Assembly (NCBI GenBank): GCA_905234555.1
Contig: CAJOHO010000001.1
Span: forward strand, 1-64,000
Direction of reading: 5' to 3'
From: an uncultured Bacteroidaceae bacterium
GTDB lineage: Bacteria > Bacteroidota > Bacteroidia > Bacteroidales > Bacteroidaceae
Length of the DNA stretch: 64,000 nt
Shown here: one piece after another, positions 10,146-18,430 of the stretch
How the letters are laid out: each line of letters begins with the position of its first letter
How positions within the stretch are numbered: the first letter of the stretch is position 1
Program-made: the position numbers and the translations under genes
The notes under the pieces: model-generated
What the model saw: the letters and a program-made list of their open reading frames with translations, nothing else
Databases searched by the model: none
Told to the model about the DNA's origin: nothing

Positions 10146-10565
10146 TTCATGGTTTTAGGCTTAACTTGCAGATTATTAGCGAGTTGAGCCTGATTTAACT
10201 TCATGTTTTCTTCATAAAAACGGGGAGAAACTTCATGTTTTCTTCATAGTTTCTTCATATTTTGTCAATAATTGTGCTTTTTTAAACTATATTACGTTTG
10301 CAGATGATATAAAAAGATAATCAGATAAACAGGATGTCTTGCCCACCTACGGGAAATAGTCACAGATAAGGTTGAAAACAGGCTAAAACTATGAAGTTTT
10401 TATGAATTTAAACCCTGTATTTATGAAGTTTCTATGAAGTTTTTATGAAGTTGAAATATGGTTAAACTGCTATATAGCAATGAGTTAAAGAAAAATTATG
10501 AAGTTTCACGAAAAAAATATTTTTTTCTATTTGAAAAACCACAAACGTAGCATTCTTCATATGTG
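10146..10565. repeat. CTTCAT/ATGAAG repeat cluster in a gene-free spacer
   Basis: This AT-rich part of the 663-bp gene-free stretch (10076-10738) has several CTTCATGTTTTCTTCAT-like units at about 10146-10260. From about 10389 to 10505 come units in the opposite sense (ATGAAGTTTTTATGAAG). An isolated plus-strand -7 element (TACGTTTG, 10293-10300) lies between them without a convincing -33 or a gene behind it. No coding potential is seen. Confidence 0.6.
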
Positions 10566-10733
10566 TTAACACATCCGAAATTTTATGTTAACACGAGCCG
10601 CAGTTCGTGCGTGCACGAGTGAAATTTTGAGCGTGCACGGATGAAACTTTGAGCGTGCACGAGTGGGTGGTTCGTGCACGCTCAAAATTTCGCCAGAGCG
10701 TGCACAAAATTTCATCTGTGCACGCTTGAATTT
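10561..10733. repeat. GTGCAC palindrome array with large inverted repeat
   Basis: A perfect 14-bp palindrome (10561-10574) centred on GTTAAC is followed by six GTGCAC sites between 10610 and 10730, spaced by AAATTTTGA-like segments. Positions 10621-10639 and 10673-10691 form a perfect 19-bp inverted repeat. It ends just after the GH31 stop codon and so lies in its 3' region. Confidence 0.75.
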
Positions 10734-10738
10734 CGAGG

Positions 10739-13210
10739 TTACTTCATTTTCACTGTGACGGCCTTGTCGTTGTAGTTGACAGTCTTGCTTTTGCCGTCGG
10801 GCAGGATCACGGTGAACTCACGGGGGATCTTCATGCCTGGATACTGACCTGCACGCTTGCCGATGGTGAGGGTGCTGCTCTTGTCGTTCCATGTGAGAGG
10901 AATCTCAGCATACTCGCCTTTCTCGTAGCCGTAGGTCTCGCCATCGTCGAAGTAGAGGGTAAACGTGGCGTTGGCTCCTGGATAGACGCGCAGTTCGAGT
11001 TTCGACCAGTCGCGCTCGTTGATGGACTTCATCAGCTGACCCACAGGGATGATGCTGCCTGCACGAACGAAGAGCGGAATGGTCTGGAGGGTGGTGGGAA
11101 GCTTCACTTCCTGACCTCCGTCATACGCTATGCCGGTCCAAAAATCATACCATTTACCATCATCTGATTTACTATTTACAGATTTACTATTTACGATTTG
11201 GGGGAGATAGACGGTGGTCTGCTTCTGAGCGGTAAAGTCGATGTTGCCTTGGGTAGTGTTGCCTTCGCCTTCTTTCTTGTCCCAACCGCTCATTTCGTCG
11301 TTGCGAAGGATGCGCTCAGGCGTGTATTGGGCTTTGACAATAGGAGCCACGAGGAGGTTGCGTCCGAAGAGGTATTCGTCCTTCAGGTCGTGGGTCTTGG
11401 CATCACCGGCAAAGTCCATCCAGAGGGCACGCATGAAGGTGCCGCGTTCCTTGGTCACGTCCCAAGCCGTACTATAGATATAAGGAAGGAGGCGGTAGCG
11501 GAGGCTGATGGCAGAAACGAGGGCGTCATAAACCGGTTCGCCTTCCTTTCCGAAATAGTAGAGTTCACGATAGGTTTCCGTTCCGTGGCTGCGCATCATG
11601 GGGCAGAAAGCACCAAACTGCATCCAACGGACGTAGAGTTCCTGGAACTGCGGATTGCGTGCACCCGATGTGGGGTCGCCGTGACTGTTGTAAGAACCTG
11701 AGAAGAAACCGCCGATGTCGCTGTTGACATGTGGATTGCCTGTGAGCGAAAAGTTGAGCGCCATAGGGATTTGCTTGCGGAGGGTAGCCCAGTCGCTACG
11801 TACATCGCCCGTCCACACGTTGGAGGCGAAACGTTGCTGACCGGCAAAGCCTGAGCGAGTGAGGATCATGGCACGCTTCTGGTCGGTGGTCTGACGCTGG
11901 TGCTCATACACACCCTGCACACAAGCCAATGGGAAGGCATTGCGCACCTTGCGGTAGGATCCCAGGGCTGTCGGTACGTCGAGGTCGCTTTCCTTGTAGC
12001 TGTGGTGGTCGGGGTCGGTAGAGTCCATCCACCAAAGATCCACGCCCAAATCGAAGAGTCGGCGCAGGTGCTTCCAGTAAATATCGCGCGCCTCCTGCGT
12101 GTAAGGCTTATAGACACGCACGCCGCTGGGATAGTCCATGATGGGCGGCCACTGGGGCAGTCCGCTCTGCGGCCAGGTCTCGAAGTCGAAGAGAAGTCCC
12201 TTCTCGTTCAGTTCCTTGTAAGCCTTGGTGGCGGGTCCGAAGCTCTGCCAGATGCTGATGGCGAAGTGTGCGTTCTGCTTGTGCACATAGTCGATCATCC
12301 CTTTGGCGTTGGGGAACTGCGGATTGAGGAACTCCATGGCGTTCCACAGATAGTTCGAGTCCCAATACTGCCAGTCCATGATGATGCCGTCGAAGGGTAC
12401 ACCCAACTGACGATATTTATCCACTACCTCGGTCAGTTCTGCCTGACTCTTATAACGTTCGCGGCTCTGCCAGAAGCCGTAGCTCCAGATGGGCAGCATG
12501 GGTACGTCGCCAGAGAGCTGACGGATGAGAGCGATGTTGCCGTCAGCCGTTCCGCCATACATGAAGTAGTAGTCGATGGCGTCACCCACTTCGGAGTCGA
12601 AGGTGAGTCCGTCGGCAGGGGTGTCGGTGAGCTGCGTAGGCGAATAGTTATCCCAGAAGAGGGCATAGCCCTTGATGCTCTGCAGCACGTTCTGGAAGTC
12701 CTCGAGGTTGGTCTGAATCATGCGGCGGTTCTCACCCCGTTGGTTCAGCTTGCCGTTCTCCATGAGTCCGATGCCGTAGATCTTTTCGTCGGCACCTAAC
12801 AGGAAGTTCGCCTTGGCTTTTACGCAGCCACGGTCCAAGCCTTCGGTGATGGGCGTGAGGGCGAAGTCGCCTTCCTGCAAGAGAACGCTGCCGTCCTTCT
12901 TGGCGAAGGTCACACGACCTGTCTGCTTGTCAACGCTCACTACCAGTTTGTCGCTGGCGAAAGACGCTTTCCCGTCAGCTTCACGCTGCGCAACTTTCTT
13001 CTGCTGAGGCTGCATGGTTACGACTAAGCTAGGTGCCACTTTTGTGTCAGCCGCTGTGGTTTTGGTTACTCGCACGATGTCGTTCGAATAGAACGTCACA
13101 CGAACATTCGCTTTGGGAGTCTGGATGTTTTGTGCTGCCAGCGTTGCCTTCGATCCGTTCAGGCACCAGACCACTATCGCCAGCATCAATGTCAGGGTTG
13201 ATTTCTTCAT
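10739..13210 (-). CDS. GH31 family alpha-glycosidase (alpha-xylosidase or alpha-glucosidase type)
   Basis: Exported retaining glycosidase acting on alpha-linked glucose or xylose side chains. The 823 residues have a signal peptide, a GH31 N-terminal beta domain, the catalytic barrel at about 235-590 and C-terminal beta domains. The nucleophile Asp is in WWMDSTDPD (about residue 395), where the family motif is WWMDGxEPD; the likely acid/base Asp is in VWTGDVRSDW (about 471). The segment GFWQSRERYKSQ and the SDIGGF motif fit the alpha-xylosidase side of the family. An in-frame low-complexity insertion (NSKSVNSKSDD) sits near residue 675. It lies at the end of the ychF-lgt gene run, 56 bp after the coiled-coil gene. 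Confidence 0.92.
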   Translation of the reverse strand: MKKSTLTLMLAIVVWCLNGSKATLAAQNIQTPKANVRVTFYSNDIVRVTKTTAADTKVAPSLVVTMQPQQKKVAQREADGKASFASDKLVVSVDKQTGRVTFAKKDGSVLLQEGDFALTPITEGLDRGCVKAKANFLLGADEKIYGIGLMENGKLNQRGENRRMIQTNLEDFQNVLQSIKGYALFWDNYSPTQLTDTPADGLTFDSEVGDAIDYYFMYGGTADGNIALIRQLSGDVPMLPIWSYGFWQSRERYKSQAELTEVVDKYRQLGVPFDGIIMDWQYWDSNYLWNAMEFLNPQFPNAKGMIDYVHKQNAHFAISIWQSFGPATKAYKELNEKGLLFDFETWPQSGLPQWPPIMDYPSGVRVYKPYTQEARDIYWKHLRRLFDLGVDLWWMDSTDPDHHSYKESDLDVPTALGSYRKVRNAFPLACVQGVYEHQRQTTDQKRAMILTRSGFAGQQRFASNVWTGDVRSDWATLRKQIPMALNFSLTGNPHVNSDIGGFFSGSYNSHGDPTSGARNPQFQELYVRWMQFGAFCPMMRSHGTETYRELYYFGKEGEPVYDALVSAISLRYRLLPYIYSTAWDVTKERGTFMRALWMDFAGDAKTHDLKDEYLFGRNLLVAPIVKAQYTPERILRNDEMSGWDKKEGEGNTTQGNIDFTAQKQTTVYLPQIVNSKSVNSKSDDGKWYDFWTGIAYDGGQEVKLPTTLQTIPLFVRAGSIIPVGQLMKSINERDWSKLELRVYPGANATFTLYFDDGETYGYEKGEYAEIPLTWNDKSSTLTIGKRAGQYPGMKIPREFTVILPDGKSKTVNYNDKAVTVKMK
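11165..11199. repeat. Short tandem repeat inserted in frame in the GH31 gene
   Basis: Two and a half copies of a GATTTACTATTTAC unit, the kind otherwise seen in intergenic spacers. It is translated as NSKSVNSKS between conserved GH31 segments. Confidence 0.65.
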
Positions 13211-13266
13211 TGGGTGTTGGTGTTGTTAATGATGAAAAAGATGAGAATGTAAGAGGGTGTCAATCG

Positions 13267-13686
13267 TCAAGATGCCGCAGAGTCGGACTGGCGACGGCGA
13301 TAGAACCAAGCCGAACCGATGCAGAAGAGGAAGGCTGCACAGACCATCAGGATGATGCCTGCAGGCATCGCTGCCTCTGTGGGCTGAACGGGTGCGTTGG
13401 TAGGATCCTGAACGGTAGCTGTGGTGCTCACGTTCGTTTCCGACAGATCCTTCACCACCTGCAGACCTTGCTTTTCCAGCTTCTTCTGCTCTTTCTTCAG
13501 CATCTTCTCAGCCTTTTTCTGCTGCTTTTCAATCTTTTTCTGTTCTTTCTTCAGCTTCTTTTCAGCCTTTTTCTTCAGCTTTTCAGCTTTCTTTTGAATT
13601 TTGGCAGCTTCTTTTTCATACTGCTCATTCATTCTGTTCATCTCCTCGATTTCTCTCGGAGTAAAGGGAATAACATCTAATACCAT
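13267..13686 (-). CDS. Coiled-coil protein with a C-terminal membrane segment, unknown function
   Basis: The 139 residues start with a short non-repetitive part, then an almost pure Lys/Glu/Gln coiled coil at about 24-74 with a heptad-like KKAEKxLKKEQKK pattern. A Thr/Pro-rich linker follows, then one hydrophobic helix at about 109-126 and a basic end (YRRRQSD). No signal peptide is present, so it is probably a tail-anchored protein with the coiled coil in the cytoplasm. It lies 17 bp downstream of lgt in the same operon. No family is recognised. Confidence 0.65.
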   Translation of the reverse strand: MVLDVIPFTPREIEEMNRMNEQYEKEAAKIQKKAEKLKKKAEKKLKKEQKKIEKQQKKAEKMLKKEQKKLEKQGLQVVKDLSETNVSTTATVQDPTNAPVQPTEAAMPAGIILMVCAAFLFCIGSAWFYRRRQSDSAAS

Positions 13687-13703
13687 AATAACCTATATTT
13701 TAA

Positions 13704-14681
13704 TTAAGAATTAGTTGGTTTAAAACCTGGACGGCGAATCATGCAGTAGAGACCTGCGAGGACAAAGGGGATGGAGAGCATCTGACCCATGTCGAGGGCG
13801 GTGCTGCCGTCGTCTGCACCTCCCTGCACTTCCTTCAGGAATTCTATGAAGAAACGGAACAGGAAGATGGTGGTGAGGCAGAAACCGAAGTAGAAGCCGG
13901 TGCCCACAAGAGACTCACCTTCGTTCCCCTCTTTTGTAGAGAGGGATTTGCTCTGTTTTTTATAGATATGCCAGCCGATGAGGAAGATGGCGAGATAGGC
14001 GATGGCTTCGTAGAGCTGAGCGGGATGGCGGGCGACGAGTTGGCCGTTCACCATCGATTCGCGTGTGTGGAAGATGAAGCCCCAGGGCATGTCGGTCTGT
14101 GTGCCGATGATCTCTGAGTTCATGAGGTTGCCCATGCGGATGAAGAAGGAGGTGAGCGATGCTACCAGTCCCATGAGGTCGAGCACCACCCAAGCACGTA
14201 GTTTGGTGTGGCGGATATAGAGCAGCAGGGCGAGGAAGAGGCCGATGGTGCCTCCGTGGCTGGCAAGTCCGCTGTAGCCGGTCATGGTACAGCTCCACGA
14301 GTCGGGTGCAAACTTAATGGGCAGGAACATCTCGATGATGTGCTTGCCGCTACTGAGGTAGTAGTCGGGTTCGTAGAAGAGGCAATGACCGAGACGTGCA
14401 CCCAGCACCACGCCAAAGAAGCAATAGAAGATGAGTGGATCGAACTTGCCTGTGCTTTCCAGCTTTCCTTTCGCGTTGGGTGCAGGGTCAATGCCTTCCA
14501 TGCGGTAGAGCTTGCGCATGACGAGGTAGGCGCCCAGCAGACCTAAGATCCAACAAAGGGCGTACCAACGGACGCTGAACGAACCGATTTTGAAAACTTC
14601 AATGGAGGGATTCCAGTCGATGAAGAGAAGAGGACCCCCTCCCAGCCTCCCCGCAAGGGGGAGGAGTATATAGTTGAGCAT
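13704..14681 (-). CDS. lgt: Prolipoprotein diacylglyceryl transferase
   Basis: Inner-membrane enzyme that transfers diacylglycerol from phosphatidylglycerol to the lipobox Cys of prolipoproteins, the first step for the many lipoproteins of this organism. The 325 residues have about seven hydrophobic segments, the signature around GNLMNSEIIGT, and the conserved RHPAQLYEA segment. The length exceeds the usual 260-290, partly from a loop near residues 244-260. The first 20 residues are encoded over a C/G-rich palindromic repeat (14635-14664), so the true family-like region begins around FIDWNPSIEVF; no other in-frame ATG is close, hence this start. Confidence 0.93.
   Translation of the reverse strand: MLNYILLPLAGRLGGGPLLFIDWNPSIEVFKIGSFSVRWYALCWILGLLGAYLVMRKLYRMEGIDPAPNAKGKLESTGKFDPLIFYCFFGVVLGARLGHCLFYEPDYYLSSGKHIIEMFLPIKFAPDSWSCTMTGYSGLASHGGTIGLFLALLLYIRHTKLRAWVVLDLMGLVASLTSFFIRMGNLMNSEIIGTQTDMPWGFIFHTRESMVNGQLVARHPAQLYEAIAYLAIFLIGWHIYKKQSKSLSTKEGNEGESLVGTGFYFGFCLTTIFLFRFFIEFLKEVQGGADDGSTALDMGQMLSIPFVLAGLYCMIRRPGFKPTNS
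14635..14664. repeat. C/G-rich palindromic repeat, copy 3, at the lgt start
   Basis: Same repeat family as at 2882. It encodes the LAGRLGGGP stretch in the extreme N-terminus of Lgt. Confidence 0.7.
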
Positions 14682-14724
14682 TGTTAAATGGGTTTAATGG
14701 GCTTAATGGATTTTATGGGTATCT

Positions 14725-15828
14725 TTAGACATTGAAGCGGAAGTGCATGATATCGCCGTCTTGAACGACGTATTCCTTGCCTTCGACGCCCATCTTGCCG
14801 GCTTCGCGAACGGCAGCTTCACTACCATATTTAATATAGTCGTCGTACTTGATGACTTCGGCACGGATGAAACCTTTCTCGAAGTCGGTGTGGATGACGC
14901 CTGCACATTGGGGCGCTTTCCATCCGCGACGATAGGTCCAGGCTTTCACTTCCATCGGACCCGCCGTGATGAAGGTCTGGAGGTTGAGCAGGCTGTAGAT
15001 GGCTTTGATGAGACGGTTGCAGCCGCTTTCTTCCAAGCCTAAGTCTTCGAGGAACATCTGCTTCTCCTCATAGGACTCCAGTTCGGCGATGTCGGCCTCC
15101 GTCTGTGCGGAGATAATCATCATCTGGGCATTCTCGCCTTCGATGGCTTTCGCTACGGCTTCGGTGTAGGCGTTGCCTGTGGCAGCCGAAGCATCATCGA
15201 CGTTGCAGACATAAAGAACGGGCTTGGTGGTGAGCAAGAACATCTGCTTGGCAGCTGTCTCTTCCTCTTCGTTCAAGAATTCCACGGTGCGTGCGCTCAG
15301 TCCTTTCTCAAGTGCTTCCTTGTAACGCAACAGCAGACTGTATTCCACTTTTGCCTGCTTGTCGCCACCCACGTTGGCTTGCTTCTCCACACGTTTGATG
15401 CGGCTCTCCACCGTTTCCAGGTCTTTGAGCTGAAGTTCGGTGTCGATAATCTCCTTATCGCGAACAGGATCAACGCTGCCATCTACGTGCACGATGTTGC
15501 CGTTGTCGAAACAACGCAACACATGGATGATGGCGTCGCACTCACGGATGTTGCCCAGGAACTGGTTGCCCAGTCCTTCGCCTTTGCTGGCTCCTTTCAC
15601 CAGACCGGCAATATCCACAATATCGCAAACCGCAGGCACAATTCGTCCTGGGTGTACCAACTCTGCCAATTTCGTCAGGCGCTCATCGGGCACGCTCACT
15701 TGTCCCATCTGTGCGTCGATGGTGCAGAAAGGGAAGTTCGCTGCCTGTGCCTTTGCACTCGACAAACAATTAAAAAGCGTGGATTTTCCCACATTAGGAA
15801 GTCCTACGATACCAGCTTTCAATGCCAT
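14725..15828 (-). CDS. ychF: Redox-regulated ATPase YchF (Obg-like)
   Basis: Ribosome-associated P-loop ATPase of the Obg class, in the cytoplasm. The 367 residues have the Walker A motif GLPNVGKST at 9-17, a DIVDIAGLVKGASKGEGLGN switch II region, a coiled-coil insertion at about 130-200 and a C-terminal TGS domain (GPMEVKAWTYRRGWKAPQCAG). Length and end match the family. It is the first gene of a minus-strand run ychF, lgt, coiled-coil gene, GH31. A 13-bp-period repeat lies directly upstream of the start codon. Confidence 0.96.
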   Translation of the reverse strand: MALKAGIVGLPNVGKSTLFNCLSSAKAQAANFPFCTIDAQMGQVSVPDERLTKLAELVHPGRIVPAVCDIVDIAGLVKGASKGEGLGNQFLGNIRECDAIIHVLRCFDNGNIVHVDGSVDPVRDKEIIDTELQLKDLETVESRIKRVEKQANVGGDKQAKVEYSLLLRYKEALEKGLSARTVEFLNEEEETAAKQMFLLTTKPVLYVCNVDDASAATGNAYTEAVAKAIEGENAQMMIISAQTEADIAELESYEEKQMFLEDLGLEESGCNRLIKAIYSLLNLQTFITAGPMEVKAWTYRRGWKAPQCAGVIHTDFEKGFIRAEVIKYDDYIKYGSEAAVREAGKMGVEGKEYVVQDGDIMHFRFNV

Positions 15829-15837
15829 ATATGGTTA

Positions 15838-15880
15838 AAGTTTAATGTTTAAAGATGAATGTTTAAAGATGAATGTTTAA
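15838..15880. repeat. Short tandem repeat (GTTTAAAGATGAAT units) before ychF
   Basis: Three imperfect copies of a 13-14-bp unit in the ychF leader. A 7-bp hairpin (15888-15894 with 15900-15906) adjoins it. Confidence 0.7.
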
Positions 15881-16006
15881 AGTCTTCAGCACGGGAAAAC
15901 CGTGCTATACTGTGTAAACTTTTCCGTTTTCTGCTGCGAAGTTACGAAAAAAAAGCGAGTCGTGTGGAAAAAAATGAGGAAAAACGTATTTTTTTTGTCA
16001 AAACAT

Positions 16007-16037
16007 TTGGAAGTAAAACAGAAAAGTTCTAACTTTG
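16007..16037 (+). promoter_or_regulatory. Strong Bacteroidetes-type promoter upstream of a putative small RNA
   Basis: TTTG (16007-16010), about 19 bp, then TAACTTTG (16030-16037). The next gene on this strand starts 169 bp on, with a strong terminator in between. Confidence 0.75.
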
Positions 16038-16043
16038 CAGGCG

Positions 16044-16176
16044 TAAAAGCAAATTTCGTATATCCAATCACAAATGGCGGCGTTAAAATGCTGCGAAGTA
16101 TTAGCTGCCAAAAAGTTTTAAAAGGTTTGTAACTCTAAAATTCGAAACGCTTCGTCGTGAGACGGAGTGTTTTTTT
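16044..16176 (+). ncRNA. Candidate small RNA or terminated leader upstream of sufE
   Basis: The segment runs from the predicted transcription start after the promoter at 16007-16037 to an intrinsic terminator, giving about 130 nt without a convincing ORF. It contains a composite hairpin: GGCGGC pairs with GCTGCC, and inside it AATGCT pairs with AGTATT around a GCGA tetraloop. It could be a free small RNA, or a sufE leader with transcription attenuation. No known RNA family was recognised. Confidence 0.45.
16147..16176 (+). terminator. Intrinsic terminator with GNRA-type loop upstream of sufE
   Basis: A 10-bp stem (16147-16156 with 16161-16170, two G-U pairs) closes a GTGA tetraloop and is followed by six T residues. 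Confidence 0.75.
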
Positions 16177-16178
16177 AA

Positions 16179-16204
16179 TTCATAATTAACAATTCATAAT
16201 TGAC
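16179..16204. repeat. Short tandem repeat (AATTCATAATT units) before sufE
   Basis: Two copies of AATTCATAATT directly before the sufE start codon. A related ATAATT repeat lies at about 17518-17545 near the ribF start. Confidence 0.6.
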
Positions 16205-16205
16205 G

Positions 16206-16634
16206 ATGCAGACAATAGAAGAAGTGCAGCAAGAGATAGTGGAAGAATTTCTGGACTATGAAGACTGGATGGACCGCTATCAGCTGCTGATAGACTTGGG
16301 GCAGGAGCAACAGCCGCTGCCCGAACAATATAAAAAGGAAAGCAACCTGATTGAGGGTTGCCAAAGCCGTGTGTGGCTGCAGGCCGACTTTCAGGAAGAC
16401 GGCACCATCCATTTTCAGGCAGAGAGCGATGCGCTGATTGTCAAAGGACTGGTGATGCTGCTCATCCGTGTGCTCGACAACCGTACACCTGACGAAATAC
16501 TGAACGCAGACCTCCACTTTATCGAAGATATCGGTCTGCGTGAACACTTGTCGCCTACTCGCAGCAACGGTTTGCTGGCAATGGTGAAGCAGATGAGGCT
16601 TTATGCCCTTGCCTTCAAGAACCTGCCTGCATGA
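16206..16634 (+). CDS. sufE: SufE family Fe-S cluster assembly protein
   Basis: Cytoplasmic sulfur acceptor that takes persulfide from the cysteine desulfurase SufS and passes it to the SufBCD scaffold. The 142 residues are the usual length. The sulfur-accepting Cys52 lies in IEGCQSRVWL, the family signature. The ATG at 16206 was chosen; a TTG two codons upstream lies in the repeat. The 3' end overlaps the convergent ribF by 20 bp. No other suf gene is in this window. Confidence 0.93.
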   Translation: MQTIEEVQQEIVEEFLDYEDWMDRYQLLIDLGQEQQPLPEQYKKESNLIEGCQSRVWLQADFQEDGTIHFQAESDALIVKGLVMLLIRVLDNRTPDEILNADLHFIEDIGLREHLSPTRSNGLLAMVKQMRLYALAFKNLPA

Positions 16635-17541
16635 CGGAACGGCACGCTTGTTCGTCGTTCCGAAGCTGAGTCTGAAGAGCTGCTAAGGATTCAAATTTCT
16701 GTTCCTGACGAATGAAATGCAGGAACTGGATGCGCAACTGCTGTGCGTAGAGATTATCGTGGAAGTCGAAGAGATGGACTTCTATGCTGCGCTCTGTACC
16801 GTTGTCGAGGGTGGGGCGGAAGCCGATATTGAGCATTCCTGCCGCTTCTGTTCCGTTCTCCAGTTGTACGCTGACGGCATAGACGCCGTTTCGTGGCACA
16901 AGTTTGTCAGCATCATCGGACTGGAGGTTGGCGGTGGGAAAACCGATGGTGCGTCCCACATGAAAACCATCAATCACCTTGCCCGTCAGACTGTATGTGT
17001 AGCCTAAGAGGGCGTTGGCTTGCTCCACGTTGCCAGCCAGCAGATGCTTGCGAATCTTCGAAGAAGATGTTCCTTCGAGATTTCCTTGTAACGGAGACGC
17101 TTCCACGACCTCCATTCCCATTTCTTTTCCCATTCTCACATAGTCTTCAAATCCTTCGGTGCGTCCGTGTCCGAAGCGATGATCGTAGCCGATGACCAGT
17201 ACCTGCACATGGAGCCGGTCGTGGAGCACCTGACGCATGAATTCCTGTGCCGAGAGTTGTGAGAGTTCGTGGGTGAAAGGTAGTTTGACGATGTGATCGA
17301 CGCCTGTCTGCTGAAGCAGCAGGTCTTTTTCCTTGGATGTGGTCAGTAGCGACATGGGCACATCGGGCCGCAACACACGGGCCGGGTGCTGGGTGAAAGT
17401 AACAAGCACAGAAGCCAGACGGTGCTGTCTGGCCACTTGCTTTACCTGTTGGATGAGGTAACGATGCCCTGTGTGAACACCATCGAACACGCCGATGGTT
17501 GCCACACAGGGCATCGTGTTAATGCATAATTCAGGACGCAT
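16615..17541 (-). CDS. ribF: Bifunctional riboflavin kinase / FAD synthetase
   Basis: Converts riboflavin to FMN and then FAD in the cytoplasm. The 308 residues have the nucleotidyltransferase domain first (IGVFDGVHTGHRYLI, about 16-30; then IGYDHRFGHGRTE; SSSKIRKHLLAGNVEQANALLGY) and the riboflavin kinase domain after about residue 185 (GRTIGFPTANL, NGVYAV, NIGFRPT, EVHLFDF). An internal Met at residue 10 is an alternative start. It is the last gene of the long minus-strand envelope operon; its 3' end overlaps sufE tail to tail. RibD at 24.8 kb belongs to the same pathway. Confidence 0.95.
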   Translation of the reverse strand: MRPELCINTMPCVATIGVFDGVHTGHRYLIQQVKQVARQHRLASVLVTFTQHPARVLRPDVPMSLLTTSKEKDLLLQQTGVDHIVKLPFTHELSQLSAQEFMRQVLHDRLHVQVLVIGYDHRFGHGRTEGFEDYVRMGKEMGMEVVEASPLQGNLEGTSSSKIRKHLLAGNVEQANALLGYTYSLTGKVIDGFHVGRTIGFPTANLQSDDADKLVPRNGVYAVSVQLENGTEAAGMLNIGFRPTLDNGTERSIEVHLFDFHDNLYAQQLRIQFLHFIRQEQKFESLAALQTQLRNDEQACRSVMQAGS

Positions 17542-17565
17542 AATTAACTACGTTTCACCTTTGTC

Positions 17566-17760
17566 CTACTGTCGTAAGAGTTGGAGGAATCGTTCGTGGA
17601 TTGCGTTTCGGAGCGACATGTCGGCAGAGGGGAAGTATTCGTCGAGTACAGTCTCCAACGCCTGTTCAGCCTTGGTGCGCATCTGTGCTTTGCCAGCCCT
17701 GAGTCCTGCAGAGAGTTCGTTCTTCGGCAGGAGGGCGCGGTTGAAATTGCCGTCGCTCAT
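17566..17760 (-). CDS. Small conserved-looking protein of unknown function
   Basis: Sixty-four residues, soluble, mainly helical by composition, with no signal peptide or membrane segment (MSDGNFNRALLPKNELSAGL start). It sits 24 bp upstream of ribF and 71 bp downstream of an ompH gene, all on the minus strand, so it is probably part of that operon. No family is named with confidence. Confidence 0.55.
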   Translation of the reverse strand: MSDGNFNRALLPKNELSAGLRAGKAQMRTKAEQALETVLDEYFPSADMSLRNAIHERFLQLLRQ

Positions 17761-17781
17761 ACTTTTAGTTTTTACGATTGT

Positions 17782-17830
17782 GCTAACTAGTTCTGACTAG
17801 TCTGACTAGTTTTGGCTAGTTTTGACTAGT
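17782..17830. repeat. Short tandem repeat (CTAGT units)
   Basis: Five CTAGT motifs spaced by 8-11 bp fill the spacer between an ompH gene and the small gene at 17566-17760. Confidence 0.7.
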
Positions 17831-17831
17831 T

Positions 17832-18329
17832 TTATTTCAGACCGAGCTTTGCCTTGATCTGAGAAGTCACGTCTGTTGACAGCGTGTCGGAGATGTAGGG
17901 AATGCCGGAAGTGACGTCCATGATATACACATAGCCACCTGCTGCACCAACTTCCTTCACAGCCTTTGTCACTTTCTCCGTGATTTCAGACAGTTTGGTC
18001 TGCTGGAGTTCCTGCAAAGCCTGCTGACTTTTCTGATAATATTCCTGAAGACGCTTGTTCAAATCCTCCAGTTCCTGCTCACGGCGCTGTTTTACCGCAT
18101 CTACCATGGTAGCTGCGTTCTTGTCATACTCTTCAGCCTTGGTACGCAGTTCGTTCTGCATGCGAGTGAGTTCATCCTCATATTGCTTGGTTTGGGTCTG
18201 CATTTCTGTCTGTGCTGCTGTGTATTCGGGCATAGCCTGGATGATTTCAGCAGAGTTGAAGTGTGCGAATTTCTGTGCGAATACGCTCATGGGCAGCGCC
18301 ACAAGAAGCGTAAGAATCATTTTTTTCAT
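17832..18329 (-). CDS. OmpH/Skp-family periplasmic chaperone
   Basis: Predicted periplasmic holdase for outer-membrane proteins on their way to the BAM complex. The 165 residues have a signal peptide (MKKMILTLLVALPMSVFAQ), the FAHFNSAEIIQAMPEY start of the mature protein, a long charged coiled coil at about 40-120, and a GGYVYIMDVTSGIPYIS C-terminal element followed by VTSQIKAKLGL. It lies downstream of another ompH gene and bamA, the typical Bacteroidales arrangement. Its stop codon overlaps the end of a CTAGT repeat. Confidence 0.9.
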   Translation of the reverse strand: MKKMILTLLVALPMSVFAQKFAHFNSAEIIQAMPEYTAAQTEMQTQTKQYEDELTRMQNELRTKAEEYDKNAATMVDAVKQRREQELEDLNKRLQEYYQKSQQALQELQQTKLSEITEKVTKAVKEVGAAGGYVYIMDVTSGIPYISDTLSTDVTSQIKAKLGLK

Positions 18330-18430
18330 TTTTTCTTTACTTTAATTTTATTGGTTTTGAATAATAACTGTTTTTGCTTGAATAGGAATGATAGTTTTGC
18401 CAGTTAAAATGAGTGGAAAAAGTTCCCGTT

